A program made the position numbers and the translations under genes. The notes under the pieces are model-generated. The model was not told where the DNA came from. It saw only the letters and a program-made list of their open reading frames with translations, and searched no databases. From Bacteroidota bacterium (GTDB lineage Bacteria; Bacteroidota; Bacteroidia; Chitinophagales; Chitinophagaceae): 64,000 bases of DNA. Positions 30,709 to 41,851 of the stretch are shown piece after piece. Every line of letters starts with the position of its first letter. Position 1 is the first letter of the stretch. Where the stretch lies: assembly GCA_013286305.1 (NCBI GenBank), contig JABDFW010000003.1, positions 30,287-94,286 on the forward strand. Direction: 5' to 3'.

Positions 30709-31191
30709 TTACAACAATTCATTTTTTTGAGCCTCGTAACCTTCATCAATCAATAAGTGCTTGCCATCAGCGGCTGTGGTTGCCAGTTCATCACAACGGT
30801 TATTAAAGGCATTCTCGTGGTGGCCTTTAACCCAAACAAATTTTATTTTGTAATCTTTTGCCAGCTTATAAAAGCGCGTCCACAGGTCTTTATTTTTTTT
30901 GCCCCCTTTAAAGTCGTTCCGTATCCAGCCATCAAGCCATTTTTTTTCAACGGAGTTTACAAGATACTGGCTGTCTGTGTAAATAGTAAGGGGGATATTT
31001 TTTTTGGTTAGAGATTCAATGGCAGCTATAACACCCATCAATTCCATCCGGTTATTGGTAGTTAAGCGGTAGCCCGCAGAAAGCTCTTTACGCTTGTCAC
31101 CCCACATTAATATAGCGCCATAACCACCCGGCCCCGGATTGCCGCGGCTTGATCCGTCTGTATAAATTATAAGCTGATGCCCTTGCTGCAT
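30709..31191 (-). CDS. rnhA: Ribonuclease HI
   Basis: IYTDGSSRGNPGPGGYGAIL, TNNRMELMGVIAAIE, YTDSQYLVNSV, VKGHHENAFNNRCDELA. Confidence 0.97.
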   Translation of the reverse strand: MQQGHQLIIYTDGSSRGNPGPGGYGAILMWGDKRKELSAGYRLTTNNRMELMGVIAAIESLTKKNIPLTIYTDSQYLVNSVEKKWLDGWIRNDFKGGKKNKDLWTRFYKLAKDYKIKFVWVKGHHENAFNNRCDELATTAADGKHLLIDEGYEAQKNELL

Positions 31192-31231
31192 AGATGTGTA
31201 CCTTTATTTCTCTTTCAATCTTCCTTAGGCT

Positions 31232-32020
31232 TTACGCCTCATACTCACCCCTCATGTACGTAACAGCGCTCCCGCTCATCAGCACGCGGCCACCTTTTAA
31301 TTCACAATCAAGGTAACCACGCCGTTTTGATACCTGAATTGCGGTAAGCGATGTTTTATTCAACTGTTCTGCCCAATAGGGAACTGTGCCAGTATGCGCC
31401 GAGCCAGTAACGGGGTCTTCATCTATACCGCTTTGCGGGGCAAAAAAGCGGGAAACAAAATCTGATTGGTCTCCTATGGAAGTAGCAATTATTCCTCTTG
31501 CGCCGATCTTAGCCAGCGCTTTAAAATCGGGGCTCAATTCTTCAACATCTTTTTGTGTGGACAGCACTACCATATAATCAAAAGATGTTTTATATACTTT
31601 GGCGTCGGTAATGCCTAAGGCTTCCAATAAACCGGCAGGAACTTCCTCAACAGTCTTGGGCGGGTCTGCAGGAAAATCGAGCGTATAAACCCCTTTTTCT
31701 TTGCAGGTAACTTTAAGCAAACCGCTTAATGATTCAAACAATAATTCATCAGCAGTATAGCCAAGCTCCGTATAAAATATGTGGGCGCTGGCCAATGTTG
31801 CGTGGCCGCAAAGCTTTACTTCAACCGTTGGGGTAAACCAGCGGATCCTATAATGGCTGCCCTCTTTCACAAAAAATACCGTTTCAGCTAAATTGTTTTC
31901 CACTGCAAGGTTTTGCATCAGCACATCGGGCAACCATTCCTCCAGGGGGCAAACAGCCGCGGGGTTACCACCAAATAATTTATCAGTAAATGCATCAACT
32001 ACATATATTGGTAATTTCAT
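31232..32020 (-). CDS. PhzF family protein
   Basis: VVDAFTDKLFGGNPAAVCPLE, RWFTPTVEVKLCGHATLASAH, DEDPVTGSAHTGTVPYWA. Confidence 0.93.
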   Translation of the reverse strand: MKLPIYVVDAFTDKLFGGNPAAVCPLEEWLPDVLMQNLAVENNLAETVFFVKEGSHYRIRWFTPTVEVKLCGHATLASAHIFYTELGYTADELLFESLSGLLKVTCKEKGVYTLDFPADPPKTVEEVPAGLLEALGITDAKVYKTSFDYMVVLSTQKDVEELSPDFKALAKIGARGIIATSIGDQSDFVSRFFAPQSGIDEDPVTGSAHTGTVPYWAEQLNKTSLTAIQVSKRRGYLDCELKGGRVLMSGSAVTYMRGEYEA

Positions 32021-32084
32021 AAAGCACTATTATCTTAAAGAGTTGTATTCAAAAAAATGATTTGTGTAAAATATTACTTCGCAG

Positions 32085-32540
32085 CTAATCTAAACTCACA
32101 TTTTCAGTAGTTATGTCCCAGTGCGATATCAATAATTCAAAGCGGTGCTGCTCCTCTTTGGCCAGTTTATCAAGGTCAGGATATAACTGAGCTTTATAAG
32201 ACGTGGTAAGGTTTTCATCATATGCCAATGCCGCTGTTCTAAAAACAAGCGTAACCCGAAAATCCCAGCGCGTATCTTCACCGCTGTGTAACCTTGGTTT
32301 CTCAGCAGTAACGCTTATAATATCGCCTTTCTCTATCGCTTTTTTTAACAGGGGATAATGATTCTTTTTCCACAAACTAATAAACTCATCTGCAAAGCCC
32401 CATTTTACCTTGTAATAACCTTCAACGGTAAAATAATTTTTCGAAGCATCTGCATTGTTTTGGGCAAAACTGTGGTTAAACACAGCGATAAGTGTTATTA
32501 CAATAAATATCGCGATAAATTTTTTTGTTAGCGTGGCCAT
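32085..32540 (-). CDS. Secreted protein of unknown function
   Basis: Signal peptide AVFNHSFAQN; intact ORF. Confidence 0.55.
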   Translation of the reverse strand: MATLTKKFIAIFIVITLIAVFNHSFAQNNADASKNYFTVEGYYKVKWGFADEFISLWKKNHYPLLKKAIEKGDIISVTAEKPRLHSGEDTRWDFRVTLVFRTAALAYDENLTTSYKAQLYPDLDKLAKEEQHRFELLISHWDITTENVSLD

Positions 32541-32626
32541 ATAATAATTTTAAGGTTTCTGCAATGTACGCTTTAGCGCTTTACTCACTTTACGCTTAAA
32601 CATTTTCTCCGTAAAACGAAAGCAGG

Positions 32627-33163
32627 CTATTCATCTAATTCCTTTAGAAACGATAATCCCACATCCCACTCACCAAAACCCGCAGCAACATTTATGTGCC
32701 CGGCATTGCCAATATTTATTAACTCACTTCCCCAGCAATTGGCAAAATAAGCAGCACGTTCCAAAGTAACATAAAAGTCATCATCGCTGGTAACTGTGAT
32801 AGACCTAAATGGCAGTTTATGCAGGCACATGGGTTTAAAGCCCGTGGTGCCTTGTGGGTAAGATGCTGCTTCGGTATCGCTGGGGCCAACCAATAATGCG
32901 CCTTTTATCGTCCTGTTATATTTTTTTGCCCATGCTGCAACAGTCGTATTCGCAAGGCTGTGCGCCACAAGTATAACTTTGCTTAGGTCATGCTGCATCA
33001 CAGCCGCATCAATGTTAGCAATCCATTCATCACAAACGGGCGCATCCCAACTGCTTTGCTTTACACGAATAAAACCAAACCGCCGTTGCCATATTGTTTG
33101 CCAATGCCCTTCACCTGAATTGCCAAGCCCGGGTAGTATAAGAATGGTCGAATTAAATTGCAT
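32627..33163 (-). CDS. RBBP9/YdeN-type alpha/beta hydrolase
   Basis: ILPGLGNSGEGHWQTIWQ, VILVAHSLANTTVAAWA, NIGNAGHINVAAGFGEW. Confidence 0.9.
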   Translation of the reverse strand: MQFNSTILILPGLGNSGEGHWQTIWQRRFGFIRVKQSSWDAPVCDEWIANIDAAVMQHDLSKVILVAHSLANTTVAAWAKKYNRTIKGALLVGPSDTEAASYPQGTTGFKPMCLHKLPFRSITVTSDDDFYVTLERAAYFANCWGSELINIGNAGHINVAAGFGEWDVGLSFLKELDE

Positions 33164-33354
33164 ATATCCAAAACGATTTAGGCGGCAATATAATAAGTAA
33201 CATGGTAAAATGTACATCTACTTATACAGGCCGCAATATAGTATATCTACTCACTTATACCTTTCATCTATTCAACTGAATGCAATATGGGCACAGGTAT
33301 TAGTTTGCAGGCGTTGCAGCTTATATTTACCTTTAATCCTGCAACTATAATACA

Positions 33355-34362
33355 TTGCATATAAAATCAAAATATTTCATTCCGGGTATCCACATACTTA
33401 TTTGGGGGTCGCTCTTTGCCATAACCACCATTGCCTTTAGCGGCGTAAAGTTAAATACCGGCTTGCCACACAATTTTTTCCTGGTTACCAACATATACCA
33501 CGTACTGCTGTTCTATTTCAACGTATATTTTCTTTATCCAAAGCTTGTTACAAGAAAAAGATGGTGGCTGTACCCGCCTGTAATAGCAGGCATTATAGCC
33601 TTATCCTATTTTGCAAAGATCTATCTCATTCGGCTAATTGACCCTTCGTTCACACTATCTAATCTTAACAGGCGAATTATATTTTTTCCACCGGTAGCTT
33701 TTATAGTTGCAGGTATTATTTTCCGGGTGATTACCGGCAGGATACATTTTGAAAAATTACAAAAAGAACAACAGGCTGAACGCCTTGCCACAGAGTTGAA
33801 ATTCTTGCGGTCGCAGGTAAGCCCTCATTTTCTTTTTAACATGATGACCAATATGGTTTCGTTAGCAAGAAAAAAATCAGACCTGCTTGAGCCCTCACTT
33901 ATAAAATTATCTGATCTTTTAAGGTATATGCTTTATGAATCAGGCGATGAAAAATTTACTATCGGCAAAGAGATCGCATATCTTAAAAATTATATTGAGC
34001 TGCAACAACTTCGCTTTGGAGAAGATGTGGAAATACAATTGCATATAGAAGATGAGAGCCCTGATTGCAATATAGAGCCTATGTTGCTGATACCTTTTGT
34101 GGAAAATGCGTTTAAACATGGCATTGGTATGGTAGAGCATCCTTTTATAAAGATATTTATAACAGTAAAAGAACAACAACTTCTTTTCAGTGTTACTAAT
34201 ACTTATAATAAAAACAATCTTTCCAAGGATAAGAATTCAGGCATAGGTTTAGAGAATGTAAAAAACAGGCTGCAATTGTTATATCCGGGAAAATACACAT
34301 TATCAATAAATGATGAGAACAATATTTATAGTGCTGAATTAAAACTTAACCTGGCATGTTGA
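33355..34362 (+). CDS. LytS-type sensor histidine kinase
   Basis: LKFLRSQVSPHFLFNMMTNMVSLARKKSDLLEPSLIKLSDLLRYMLYE; TTG start; overlaps next gene. Confidence 0.9.
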   Translation: MHIKSKYFIPGIHILIWGSLFAITTIAFSGVKLNTGLPHNFFLVTNIYHVLLFYFNVYFLYPKLVTRKRWWLYPPVIAGIIALSYFAKIYLIRLIDPSFTLSNLNRRIIFFPPVAFIVAGIIFRVITGRIHFEKLQKEQQAERLATELKFLRSQVSPHFLFNMMTNMVSLARKKSDLLEPSLIKLSDLLRYMLYESGDEKFTIGKEIAYLKNYIELQQLRFGEDVEIQLHIEDESPDCNIEPMLLIPFVENAFKHGIGMVEHPFIKIFITVKEQQLLFSVTNTYNKNNLSKDKNSGIGLENVKNRLQLLYPGKYTLSINDENNIYSAELKLNLAC

Positions 34363-35057
34363 ACTGTATTGCTGTAGATGACGAAAAACTGGTGCTGGAT
34401 CTTTTGGTTGATAATATTCAAAAGGTACCTTTTCTCCATTTGACGGCAAGGTGCAAAAATGCTATGGAAGCGGCTGATATTTTACACAAAGAAAAAATCG
34501 ACCTCATTTTTCTTGATATTCAAATGCCGGGATTGAACGGATTACAATTCCTTCAATCGCTGCAAAATGCCCCCATGGTTGTTTTTGTGACTGCCTATAA
34601 GCAATATGCGTTTGATGCCTTTAATTTAAACGTGATTGACTATTTATTAAAGCCTGTTAGCTTTGAACGTTTTTTAAAAGCCTGCAATAAAGCAAATGAG
34701 CTATTCAATCTTCAACATAGCAGCGCAAACAAAGAAGATAAACCTGCCTACTTTTTTGTTTATGTTGAATACAATCTCGTAAAAGTATCTATACCTGACA
34801 TCTTGTATATAGAGGGCATGAAAGATTACATCAAAATATTTCTTACTACTTCTTCACGGCCGGTAATTACAAAAATGAGCATGAAGGCGATTGAAGAAAA
34901 ATTATTACCATATCGCTTTGTCCGCATACATAAATCCTACATCGCCTCAGGCGACAAAATAACGGCTATTAAACGTGACCTAATAGCAATAGGCAATACA
35001 GAATTGCCGCTGAGTGAAAACTATAAGGCAAATGTTGAAAAGATACTCTCGCTTTGA
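34356..35057 (+). CDS. LytTR response regulator
   Basis: CIAVDDEKL, LIFLDIQMPGLNGLQFL, LytTR tail IHKSYIAS. Confidence 0.93.
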   Translation: MLNCIAVDDEKLVLDLLVDNIQKVPFLHLTARCKNAMEAADILHKEKIDLIFLDIQMPGLNGLQFLQSLQNAPMVVFVTAYKQYAFDAFNLNVIDYLLKPVSFERFLKACNKANELFNLQHSSANKEDKPAYFFVYVEYNLVKVSIPDILYIEGMKDYIKIFLTTSSRPVITKMSMKAIEEKLLPYRFVRIHKSYIASGDKITAIKRDLIAIGNTELPLSENYKANVEKILSL

Positions 35058-35183
35058 TCTTCACATTTCTACGTTAAGTCTACTCATACTGTTTCATACT
35101 ATACTCATGCCATTCATCTTCTTCAAAGTAAAATAGTTTTGGTTATTGGCTTGTTAGGAAAGCCGTGACCTAAAATAAATTTT

Positions 35184-35879
35184 ATGAAAGCAGTAAATGA
35201 AACACAGGCATCTTACCGGGGCCCTTCAACAGGCATCGTCGCATTAGTATCTGTTTCGCTTTTTGTGGCGAGCCTTATTATATCAACTATCATGACAGCA
35301 GGCACCCCGTTCCCTACTTTATTTTCCTCTCTTGAAGAAGTGCATAATTATTTCCTGCATTTTGCGGGCGTTGTACAATTTAATACCATGCTTCAATTTG
35401 GTTCGGCCATTCCGCTGGGCATATTTACCGCATCTATAACAAATAAACTGCAATTCCACGGCGCAAGGGTCGCCGGAGTAAACATTGCCACGTTTGGCGG
35501 TTATACGGCGGCTATTTTTATTGCAATATCGGCGCTTGCAGGCTGGGTGCTTGTACAACCGGGCGTTGCAGATGACCTTGCTGTGATGCGCAGCCTTCAG
35601 TTGTTTGAATTTATTACAGGCGGTGTAGCGCATGTGGTCGCTTTAGGTTTATTGCTTGCAGGCGTATCAATACCTGCGCTTTTTATGAAATTAATACCAA
35701 AATGGATGGTATGGCTGGGTTTGATAACCGCTGTATTTGCTGAGCTCGCTACATTCAGCATGTTTTTTCCAAAGCTTTTTTTATTTATCCCTTTAGGGCG
35801 TTTCCCCGCATTTGTTTGGATGGTAGCTGTTGGTTTTGCCATGCCTAAAAAAAGAAAGGATGATGGCATGCCTGCTTAA
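35184..35879 (+). CDS. Multi-pass membrane protein of unknown function (DUF4386-like)
   Basis: Hydrophobic helices throughout; intact ORF. Confidence 0.55.
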   Translation: MKAVNETQASYRGPSTGIVALVSVSLFVASLIISTIMTAGTPFPTLFSSLEEVHNYFLHFAGVVQFNTMLQFGSAIPLGIFTASITNKLQFHGARVAGVNIATFGGYTAAIFIAISALAGWVLVQPGVADDLAVMRSLQLFEFITGGVAHVVALGLLLAGVSIPALFMKLIPKWMVWLGLITAVFAELATFSMFFPKLFLFIPLGRFPAFVWMVAVGFAMPKKRKDDGMPA

Positions 35880-36089
35880 CCAAAATTATTTTTCATTAAA
35901 TACCCTGTTGGATTCAGCAGGGTATTTTTATTTTCAGCACCTTTTATTTAGCAGGATATTATAACAGTTCATATTTCAAATCACCGCAAATACCCTGTAC
36001 ATCTATTCAAACTACTCTTTAGTATATTCTGCACACACATGCCTATACAGCTAAAATACTTTTGTGTTGCATATAAAAATAAAAACATT

Positions 36090-38327
36090 ATGAAACTACT
36101 TAAGCTACCCGATATTTTGTTCATCCTGCTATTGCTATTAGGCGTTAGCAGCATAAAAGCCCAAACCCTGATAAGGGGAAAAGTTACCAATACAAAAAAA
36201 GAGCCTTTAAGCGATGCAAGTATTATTTTAAAGAATACTCCGACTGGCATAAACACAGATAGTGCAGGAGGTTTTTCATTACCGATCTCAGTGAAGGGAA
36301 AACAGGTTTTAAGAATATCATCAGTAGGTTATATCACTAAAGAAATAGATATCAACCCACAAGACTCAGTTTTATACGTTGATATTGTTTTAAAAGAAGA
36401 GGGCAAGATGCTTGGCGAGGTAGTAGTAAGTGCGGGCAGTTTTGAAGCGACTGATAAAGCAAAAGGCGCATCCCTAACACCGATGGATGCTGTTACAGTT
36501 GCAGGTAACGGCGGGGATATAGCAAACGCGTTACGTTCCCTGCCCGGTGCCCAACAAATAGGGGAACAGGAAGGCTTATTTGTGAGAGGCGGAACCAGTG
36601 CAGAAACAAAACAATTTATTGATGGTGCATTATTACCAAACCCTAACTATGCAAGTGTACCGGGTGTGCCGCAACCTGCGAGGGTCAATCCTTTTTTATT
36701 TAAGGGCATTTTGTTTAGCACAGGCGGTTATTCAGCAATATATGGAGACGCGCTGAGCAGCGCTTTGATACTTGAAAGTGTTGACCTGCCTGATAAATCT
36801 TCTGCCAGCCTGCATATATTCCCCCAGGATGTTGGGGCAGGTTTGCAGGAGCTGGATAGCAAAAAGAAGAGCAGCTATGGCGTTGATGTGCATTATGGCA
36901 ACCTGCAGTTTTACAACAGCCTTGTGCCGCAAAAACCCCGCTTTTTTCACGGGCCGGAATATTTAGAAAGTGACGCCAATTTTCGTATTAAAACAAGTAA
37001 AACCGGCATGCTTAAATTTTATACCAATTATGGATACAATAATACCGGCATGCGCAACCCCGATATTGACAGCACAAATCTTTTATCTTCTTTCCAAACA
37101 AAAGATCAAAATATATACGCCAATCTTTCATACCGTGACTATTTAAGTGCCCACTGGAAAATTGACGCCGTTGTTGCGTACAATTACGATAAAAACACGA
37201 TAACAAATAAATTAGAAAACCAGCAATTTCAACAGGTATTTATTCCGGCTTACCCGTATAACGAAAAGAACAGCATCATTAACACTGAATCAAATTTTGC
37301 GCAGGTAAGGGCAGTTATAACAAGAACATTTGCACACAACCAGGCAATTCGTTTTGGCGCGGAAAATTTTTACACCAATACTAATTATACGTATAACGAC
37401 ACCACAACAACCCTTACCGGTAATACAACTGCGGCATTCGCAGAAGGTGATGTTTACCTTACCAAAAACATCGCTGCCAAAATTGGCGTGAGGGCAGAAC
37501 ATTCATCATTGCTGGATAAAACAGTATTGGCCCCGCGAATTAGTGTAGCATACAGGTTTGCCGATGGCGGCCAGATAAATGCGGCATACGGTGTATTTTA
37601 TCAGCAGCCTGATATAACTTACCTGGTACAAAATGGCACCCCGGGATTTGCACAGGCAACTCATTATATTATTAACTATCAAAAGAAGGCCAATAACCGC
37701 CTGTTAAGAATAGAGGCCTATTATAAACAATACAATAGCCTTGTTACAACTAACCCGGCAGTTAACGATAATGGCAAAGGTTATGCAAGAGGTGTAGAAT
37801 TATTTTTTCGTGATAAAAGAACTTTTAAAGACCTCGACTACTGGATAACCTATACTTATCTTGATACAAAACGGATGTACCTTGATTATCCTTCAGAAAT
37901 ACATCCTGATTTTTCCACCCCGCACACTGTTTGGGTTGTAGCGAAAAAGTTTTTTCCAAACATCAATTTGAGTGCAAACATGTCGTACTCATTGGCAACA
38001 GGCAGGCCTTATTACGACATGCAAACAGGTATTAATGGCAAAACCTTTATTTCAGACCATGGCACTACAAATATGTATAACGACATGAACCTGAGTTTTG
38101 CTTATTTATTTACCATGTTTAAAAAATGGAAGGAAAAAGATTTTTCAGGTATTGGGTTTGGTATGAATAACGTGTTTGGAACAAAACAGGTTTTTGGATA
38201 TAACTATAGCTATAATGGCCTTAATAAAGTGCCCGTTGTTCCGCCCGCAACACGTAGCTATTATATAGGCTTGTTCATGACATTTGGCATTGACCGGCGA
38301 GATGATTTTATCAACAACAACCTGTAA
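36090..38327 (+). CDS. TonB-dependent receptor with CarboxypepD_reg-like N-terminal domain
   Basis: LIRGKVTNTKKEPLSDASIILKNTPTGINTDSAGGFSL, plug region LRSLPGAQQIGEQEGLFVRGG, beta-barrel. Confidence 0.9.
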   Translation: MKLLKLPDILFILLLLLGVSSIKAQTLIRGKVTNTKKEPLSDASIILKNTPTGINTDSAGGFSLPISVKGKQVLRISSVGYITKEIDINPQDSVLYVDIVLKEEGKMLGEVVVSAGSFEATDKAKGASLTPMDAVTVAGNGGDIANALRSLPGAQQIGEQEGLFVRGGTSAETKQFIDGALLPNPNYASVPGVPQPARVNPFLFKGILFSTGGYSAIYGDALSSALILESVDLPDKSSASLHIFPQDVGAGLQELDSKKKSSYGVDVHYGNLQFYNSLVPQKPRFFHGPEYLESDANFRIKTSKTGMLKFYTNYGYNNTGMRNPDIDSTNLLSSFQTKDQNIYANLSYRDYLSAHWKIDAVVAYNYDKNTITNKLENQQFQQVFIPAYPYNEKNSIINTESNFAQVRAVITRTFAHNQAIRFGAENFYTNTNYTYNDTTTTLTGNTTAAFAEGDVYLTKNIAAKIGVRAEHSSLLDKTVLAPRISVAYRFADGGQINAAYGVFYQQPDITYLVQNGTPGFAQATHYIINYQKKANNRLLRIEAYYKQYNSLVTTNPAVNDNGKGYARGVELFFRDKRTFKDLDYWITYTYLDTKRMYLDYPSEIHPDFSTPHTVWVVAKKFFPNINLSANMSYSLATGRPYYDMQTGINGKTFISDHGTTNMYNDMNLSFAYLFTMFKKWKEKDFSGIGFGMNNVFGTKQVFGYNYSYNGLNKVPVVPPATRSYYIGLFMTFGIDRRDDFINNNL

Positions 38328-38382
38328 GCTTAATACAAAACAGGGATTACAATAAATTTTTTAACAACAAAAAAAGATCACG

Positions 38383-39036
38383 ATGAAAAAAACGATCATT
38401 ATTTTAAGTGCCGTATTGCTTACCGGCGTTATCCTGCATGCGCAGGGCGACACACAAAAATTGCAGCAGGATGTTGCGAAACTTGATAATGCAACTTCTG
38501 TAAATGATTATCAGCAACTCGCGGCCGGCTTTGCCAGGATAGCTGAATCTGAAAAAACACAATGGCTGCCTTACTATTATGCGGCATTTTGTAATGCAAA
38601 AACAGGCTGGCTAAACGAGGATGATCCTGATAACATAGAGGGTTATGCAAACAAAGCAGAAGAGCAGATTAAAAAAGCGCTGTCGCTGCTTGACACTGCA
38701 ACCCAAAAAAAGGAGTTGTCTGAAGTGTATTGCGTTGTGAGCATGGTAAACAGGGCGAGGGTATTTATGAACCCCGCTACTTATGGAAGGCAATATGGCC
38801 CGCCTGCTTCTATGTACATACAACTCGCAAAAAAAGCAAATGCAAATAACCCCAGGGCTTTATACCTTGATGGCTGGGAAAAATTCAGCACTCCAAAAAT
38901 GTGGGGCGGCGATAAAAACAAAGCGAAAGAATTATTGCTTGCGGCACAACAAACATTAGCGGGCAATATTTCCGCAGGCATTGAACCTCATTGGGGAAAG
39001 AAGGAAGTGGATGACCTGCTTAAGCAGTTGAAGTAA
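38383..39036 (+). CDS. Secreted TPR-like protein of unknown function
   Basis: Signal peptide MKKTIIILSAVLLTGVILHAQG; helical repeat content; directly downstream of TonB-dependent receptor. Confidence 0.6.
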   Translation: MKKTIIILSAVLLTGVILHAQGDTQKLQQDVAKLDNATSVNDYQQLAAGFARIAESEKTQWLPYYYAAFCNAKTGWLNEDDPDNIEGYANKAEEQIKKALSLLDTATQKKELSEVYCVVSMVNRARVFMNPATYGRQYGPPASMYIQLAKKANANNPRALYLDGWEKFSTPKMWGGDKNKAKELLLAAQQTLAGNISAGIEPHWGKKEVDDLLKQLK

Positions 39037-39197
39037 ATAAAAATTAATTTGAAATAGAGCAACCCTATTACTTTATCGCCTCATCCCCTAACCCCTTCTC
39101 CTCGCGGAGAAGGGCCCGACGAGATTATGGAGAGGAGCACGTTTTGTTATGAAATCTAATTCGAATAAATTAATTATTAAACACTAAATTAAAAGTT

Positions 39198-39455
39198 ATG
39201 TCTTTTGTATTCATTATTTTAATGCGCATATTATTTGCGGCATGTATGGTATTTATTATTGGCTATGTGTTTGGCGGGTTTTCTAAAAAGCCCGTGCTTA
39301 CTACATTTGCAAGGGTGGCCTCTATATTGGTTATTGTATTGTTTATATCAACCAATATATTATTTTTTCGCTTTGGTGGCGGCTGGAGGCACGGAATGTA
39401 TAACAATAACCATTGGTGCGGCTATTACCAGAAAGATAGTACTATAGGCAGATAA
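39198..39455 (+). CDS. Small membrane protein
   Basis: Two hydrophobic segments; intact 85-aa ORF. Confidence 0.5.
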   Translation: MSFVFIILMRILFAACMVFIIGYVFGGFSKKPVLTTFARVASILVIVLFISTNILFFRFGGGWRHGMYNNNHWCGYYQKDSTIGR

Positions 39456-39524
39456 TTTGCAGGGCCATGGCATGGCATTGTTTAACAGGCCATGCCATGA
39501 TTTAATATAGGCCATGGCATGACC

Positions 39525-41135
39525 CTACACCTGGAAAACGCCGGTTTTAAATTCTTCTATATACGGGTTATGGTTTGCCGCTGCAATGCCTTCGCTTATT
39601 ACAATCCTTGTTTCAATTGGATCAATAATATCATCTACCCATAAACGCGCGGCGGCATAATAAGGGGTCGTTTGTTTTTCGTAACGTCCTTTTATTTTAT
39701 CAAGTAATTCCTTTTGCTCTTCGTCGCTAACTGTCCTGCCGGATGTTTGTATTTGCAGCAATGTTTTTGCAGCCTGCTCTCCTCCCATTACTGCAATTTT
39801 TGCGCATGGCCACGCATAAATAAAACGGGGGTCGTATGCTTTACCGCACATGGCATAATTGCCCGCACCAAAACTGTTGCCTGTAATAATAGTTATTTTA
39901 GGTACTACGGAATTTGCAACCGCATTTACCATTTTTGCGCCATCCTTTATAATACCGGCATGCTCGCTGCGGCTACCCACCATAAAACCGGTTACATCCT
40001 GCAAAAAAACCAGCGGTATTTTCTTTTGGTTGCAGTTAAGAATAAAACGTGCCGCTTTATCTGAGCTATCGTTATATAACACACCCCCCAACTGCATCTC
40101 GCCTTTTTTTGTTTTAACTACCAGGCGCTGGTTGGCAACAATGCCAACTGCCCAGCCATCAATACGGGCGTACCCGCAAACAACCGTTTTGCCATAGTCC
40201 TGCTTAAATTGCTGGAACGACCCGCCATCAACAATACATTCAATAATATCCAGCACATCGTATGTTTTTGCGTTGTTTACGGGCATGATGTTATACAATT
40301 CATGCGGGCTTTTTGCCGGTTCAACAGGCTGTACCCTGTCAAATCCTGCTTTGGCGGGATCTCCCAATTTGCCAATCAATTGTTTTATATGATCAAGGCA
40401 TTCCTGCTCAGTTTTAAATTTATAATCAGCGATGCCGCTTATCTCTGTATGTGTTACGGCACCACCAAGCGTTTCATTATCTATATCTTCCCCAATGGCT
40501 GCCTTAACGAGATATGGGCCTGCCAGGTAAATACTGCCGTTGCCTTCCACCATCAGCGTTTCATCACTCATAATGGGCAGGTATGCGCCCCCTGCAACGC
40601 ATGGGCCCATCACAGCGGCAATTTGTGTTATACCCATTGCGCTCATGCGTGCATTATTGCGAAAAATGCGGCCAAAATGTTCTTTGTCAGGAAATATCTC
40701 ATCCTGCATAGGAAGAAAAACGCCGGCACTGTCAACAAGATAAATGACAGGCAACCTGTTCTCCATAGCAATTTCCTGCATGCGAAGGTTCTTCTTACCA
40801 GTGATGGGAAACCACGCCCCTGCCTTTACTGTTTGATCGTTTGCCAGTATTACACACTGCCTGCCGCTAACATAGCCAACACCGGCAACAGTGCCGCCCG
40901 CAGGGCATCCGCCGTATTCTTCATACATTTCATATCCAGCAAATGCGCCTATTTCTATAAAAGGTTTATCGGTATCGCATAAATATTCGATACGCTGTCG
41001 TGGCGTGAGTTTGTTTTTTTCTGCCTGTTTGTCAATAGCCTTTTTACCGCCGCCAAGCCTTATTTTTTCAAACCGTTCCTGTTTTTCATACAGTAAGCCC
41101 TTCATCCATTCTGCATTGCCTGTTGAAGTGTTCAT
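39525..41135 (-). CDS. Acyl-CoA carboxylase carboxyltransferase subunit (methylcrotonyl-CoA carboxylase beta-like)
   Basis: RQRIEYLCD, CVILANDQTVKAGAW, VAGGAYLPIMSDE, FLQDVTGFMVG, GAGNYAMCGKAYDPRF. Confidence 0.93.
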   Translation of the reverse strand: MNTSTGNAEWMKGLLYEKQERFEKIRLGGGKKAIDKQAEKNKLTPRQRIEYLCDTDKPFIEIGAFAGYEMYEEYGGCPAGGTVAGVGYVSGRQCVILANDQTVKAGAWFPITGKKNLRMQEIAMENRLPVIYLVDSAGVFLPMQDEIFPDKEHFGRIFRNNARMSAMGITQIAAVMGPCVAGGAYLPIMSDETLMVEGNGSIYLAGPYLVKAAIGEDIDNETLGGAVTHTEISGIADYKFKTEQECLDHIKQLIGKLGDPAKAGFDRVQPVEPAKSPHELYNIMPVNNAKTYDVLDIIECIVDGGSFQQFKQDYGKTVVCGYARIDGWAVGIVANQRLVVKTKKGEMQLGGVLYNDSSDKAARFILNCNQKKIPLVFLQDVTGFMVGSRSEHAGIIKDGAKMVNAVANSVVPKITIITGNSFGAGNYAMCGKAYDPRFIYAWPCAKIAVMGGEQAAKTLLQIQTSGRTVSDEEQKELLDKIKGRYEKQTTPYYAAARLWVDDIIDPIETRIVISEGIAAANHNPYIEEFKTGVFQV

Positions 41136-41386
41136 AAGCGCAAATATCGTTGAAGGGCAAAGGTAAGGCAAAGGTTTGCAGTATTGCAACGGGCATATCT
41201 TCCTATTAGCAGGGCTATACTTTTTTTAGATATACGATATAAAACCAATCTTAAAGGCGGGAGGTGGAATAGTATGGGTATAATAGAAAAAAACTTTTGT
41301 GGCAGGTCTAACTTTTCAATAGAAATGCCTGAAATAAACCAGCCCGGCTCATGAGGGTTTACCATAACGGTTGTGGCTTTGCATCA

Positions 41387-41851
41387 TCAGCCAGTAACAT
41401 TTTGCGAAATAGCAGCCTTTGCATGCTTTGGCCTGAAAAGCCTGTCAAGGCTGTACTTGCCGCCGCCCCAAACTATAAATATCATAGCAAACAGGCAATA
41501 AGATATAGTGAAGCCCCCGTCAATATTAAAGTTTTCACCGAGGTTTGCTGTTACTGTCGCCATAAACATAGTAAAACAAATGAGTGAAGCTGCAATGCGC
41601 GTAAAAAGGCCGCCAAATAAAAAAATGCCGCCTGTAAATTCGGCACTTTTAGCGAGGAAAGCCATAAACAGCGGCATGGGATAATGCAAGTCGTCACCAA
41701 ACCATTTTATAAAAAACGCTCTTTCTTTGGGATGGAAAATAATATCTATTACTGAAGAGTAACTGGCTGCTATCATTTTGTAACCAAGCCAAAAGCGTAT
41801 GATGAGTAAAACAAGGTTCCAGGCAGTGGTTTTATCATATTGCAGTTTCAT
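41387..41851 (-). CDS. DoxX family membrane protein
   Basis: FLAKSAEFTGGIFLFGGLFTRIAASLICFTMFMAT; C-terminal YSLDRLF. Confidence 0.85.
   Translation of the reverse strand: MKLQYDKTTAWNLVLLIIRFWLGYKMIAASYSSVIDIIFHPKERAFFIKWFGDDLHYPMPLFMAFLAKSAEFTGGIFLFGGLFTRIAASLICFTMFMATVTANLGENFNIDGGFTISYCLFAMIFIVWGGGKYSLDRLFRPKHAKAAISQNVTG

Noticed and set aside
40209-40982. 257-aa plus-strand ORF
   Set aside because: Antisense shadow of the acyl-CoA carboxylase gene, with low-complexity Cys/His-rich translation.
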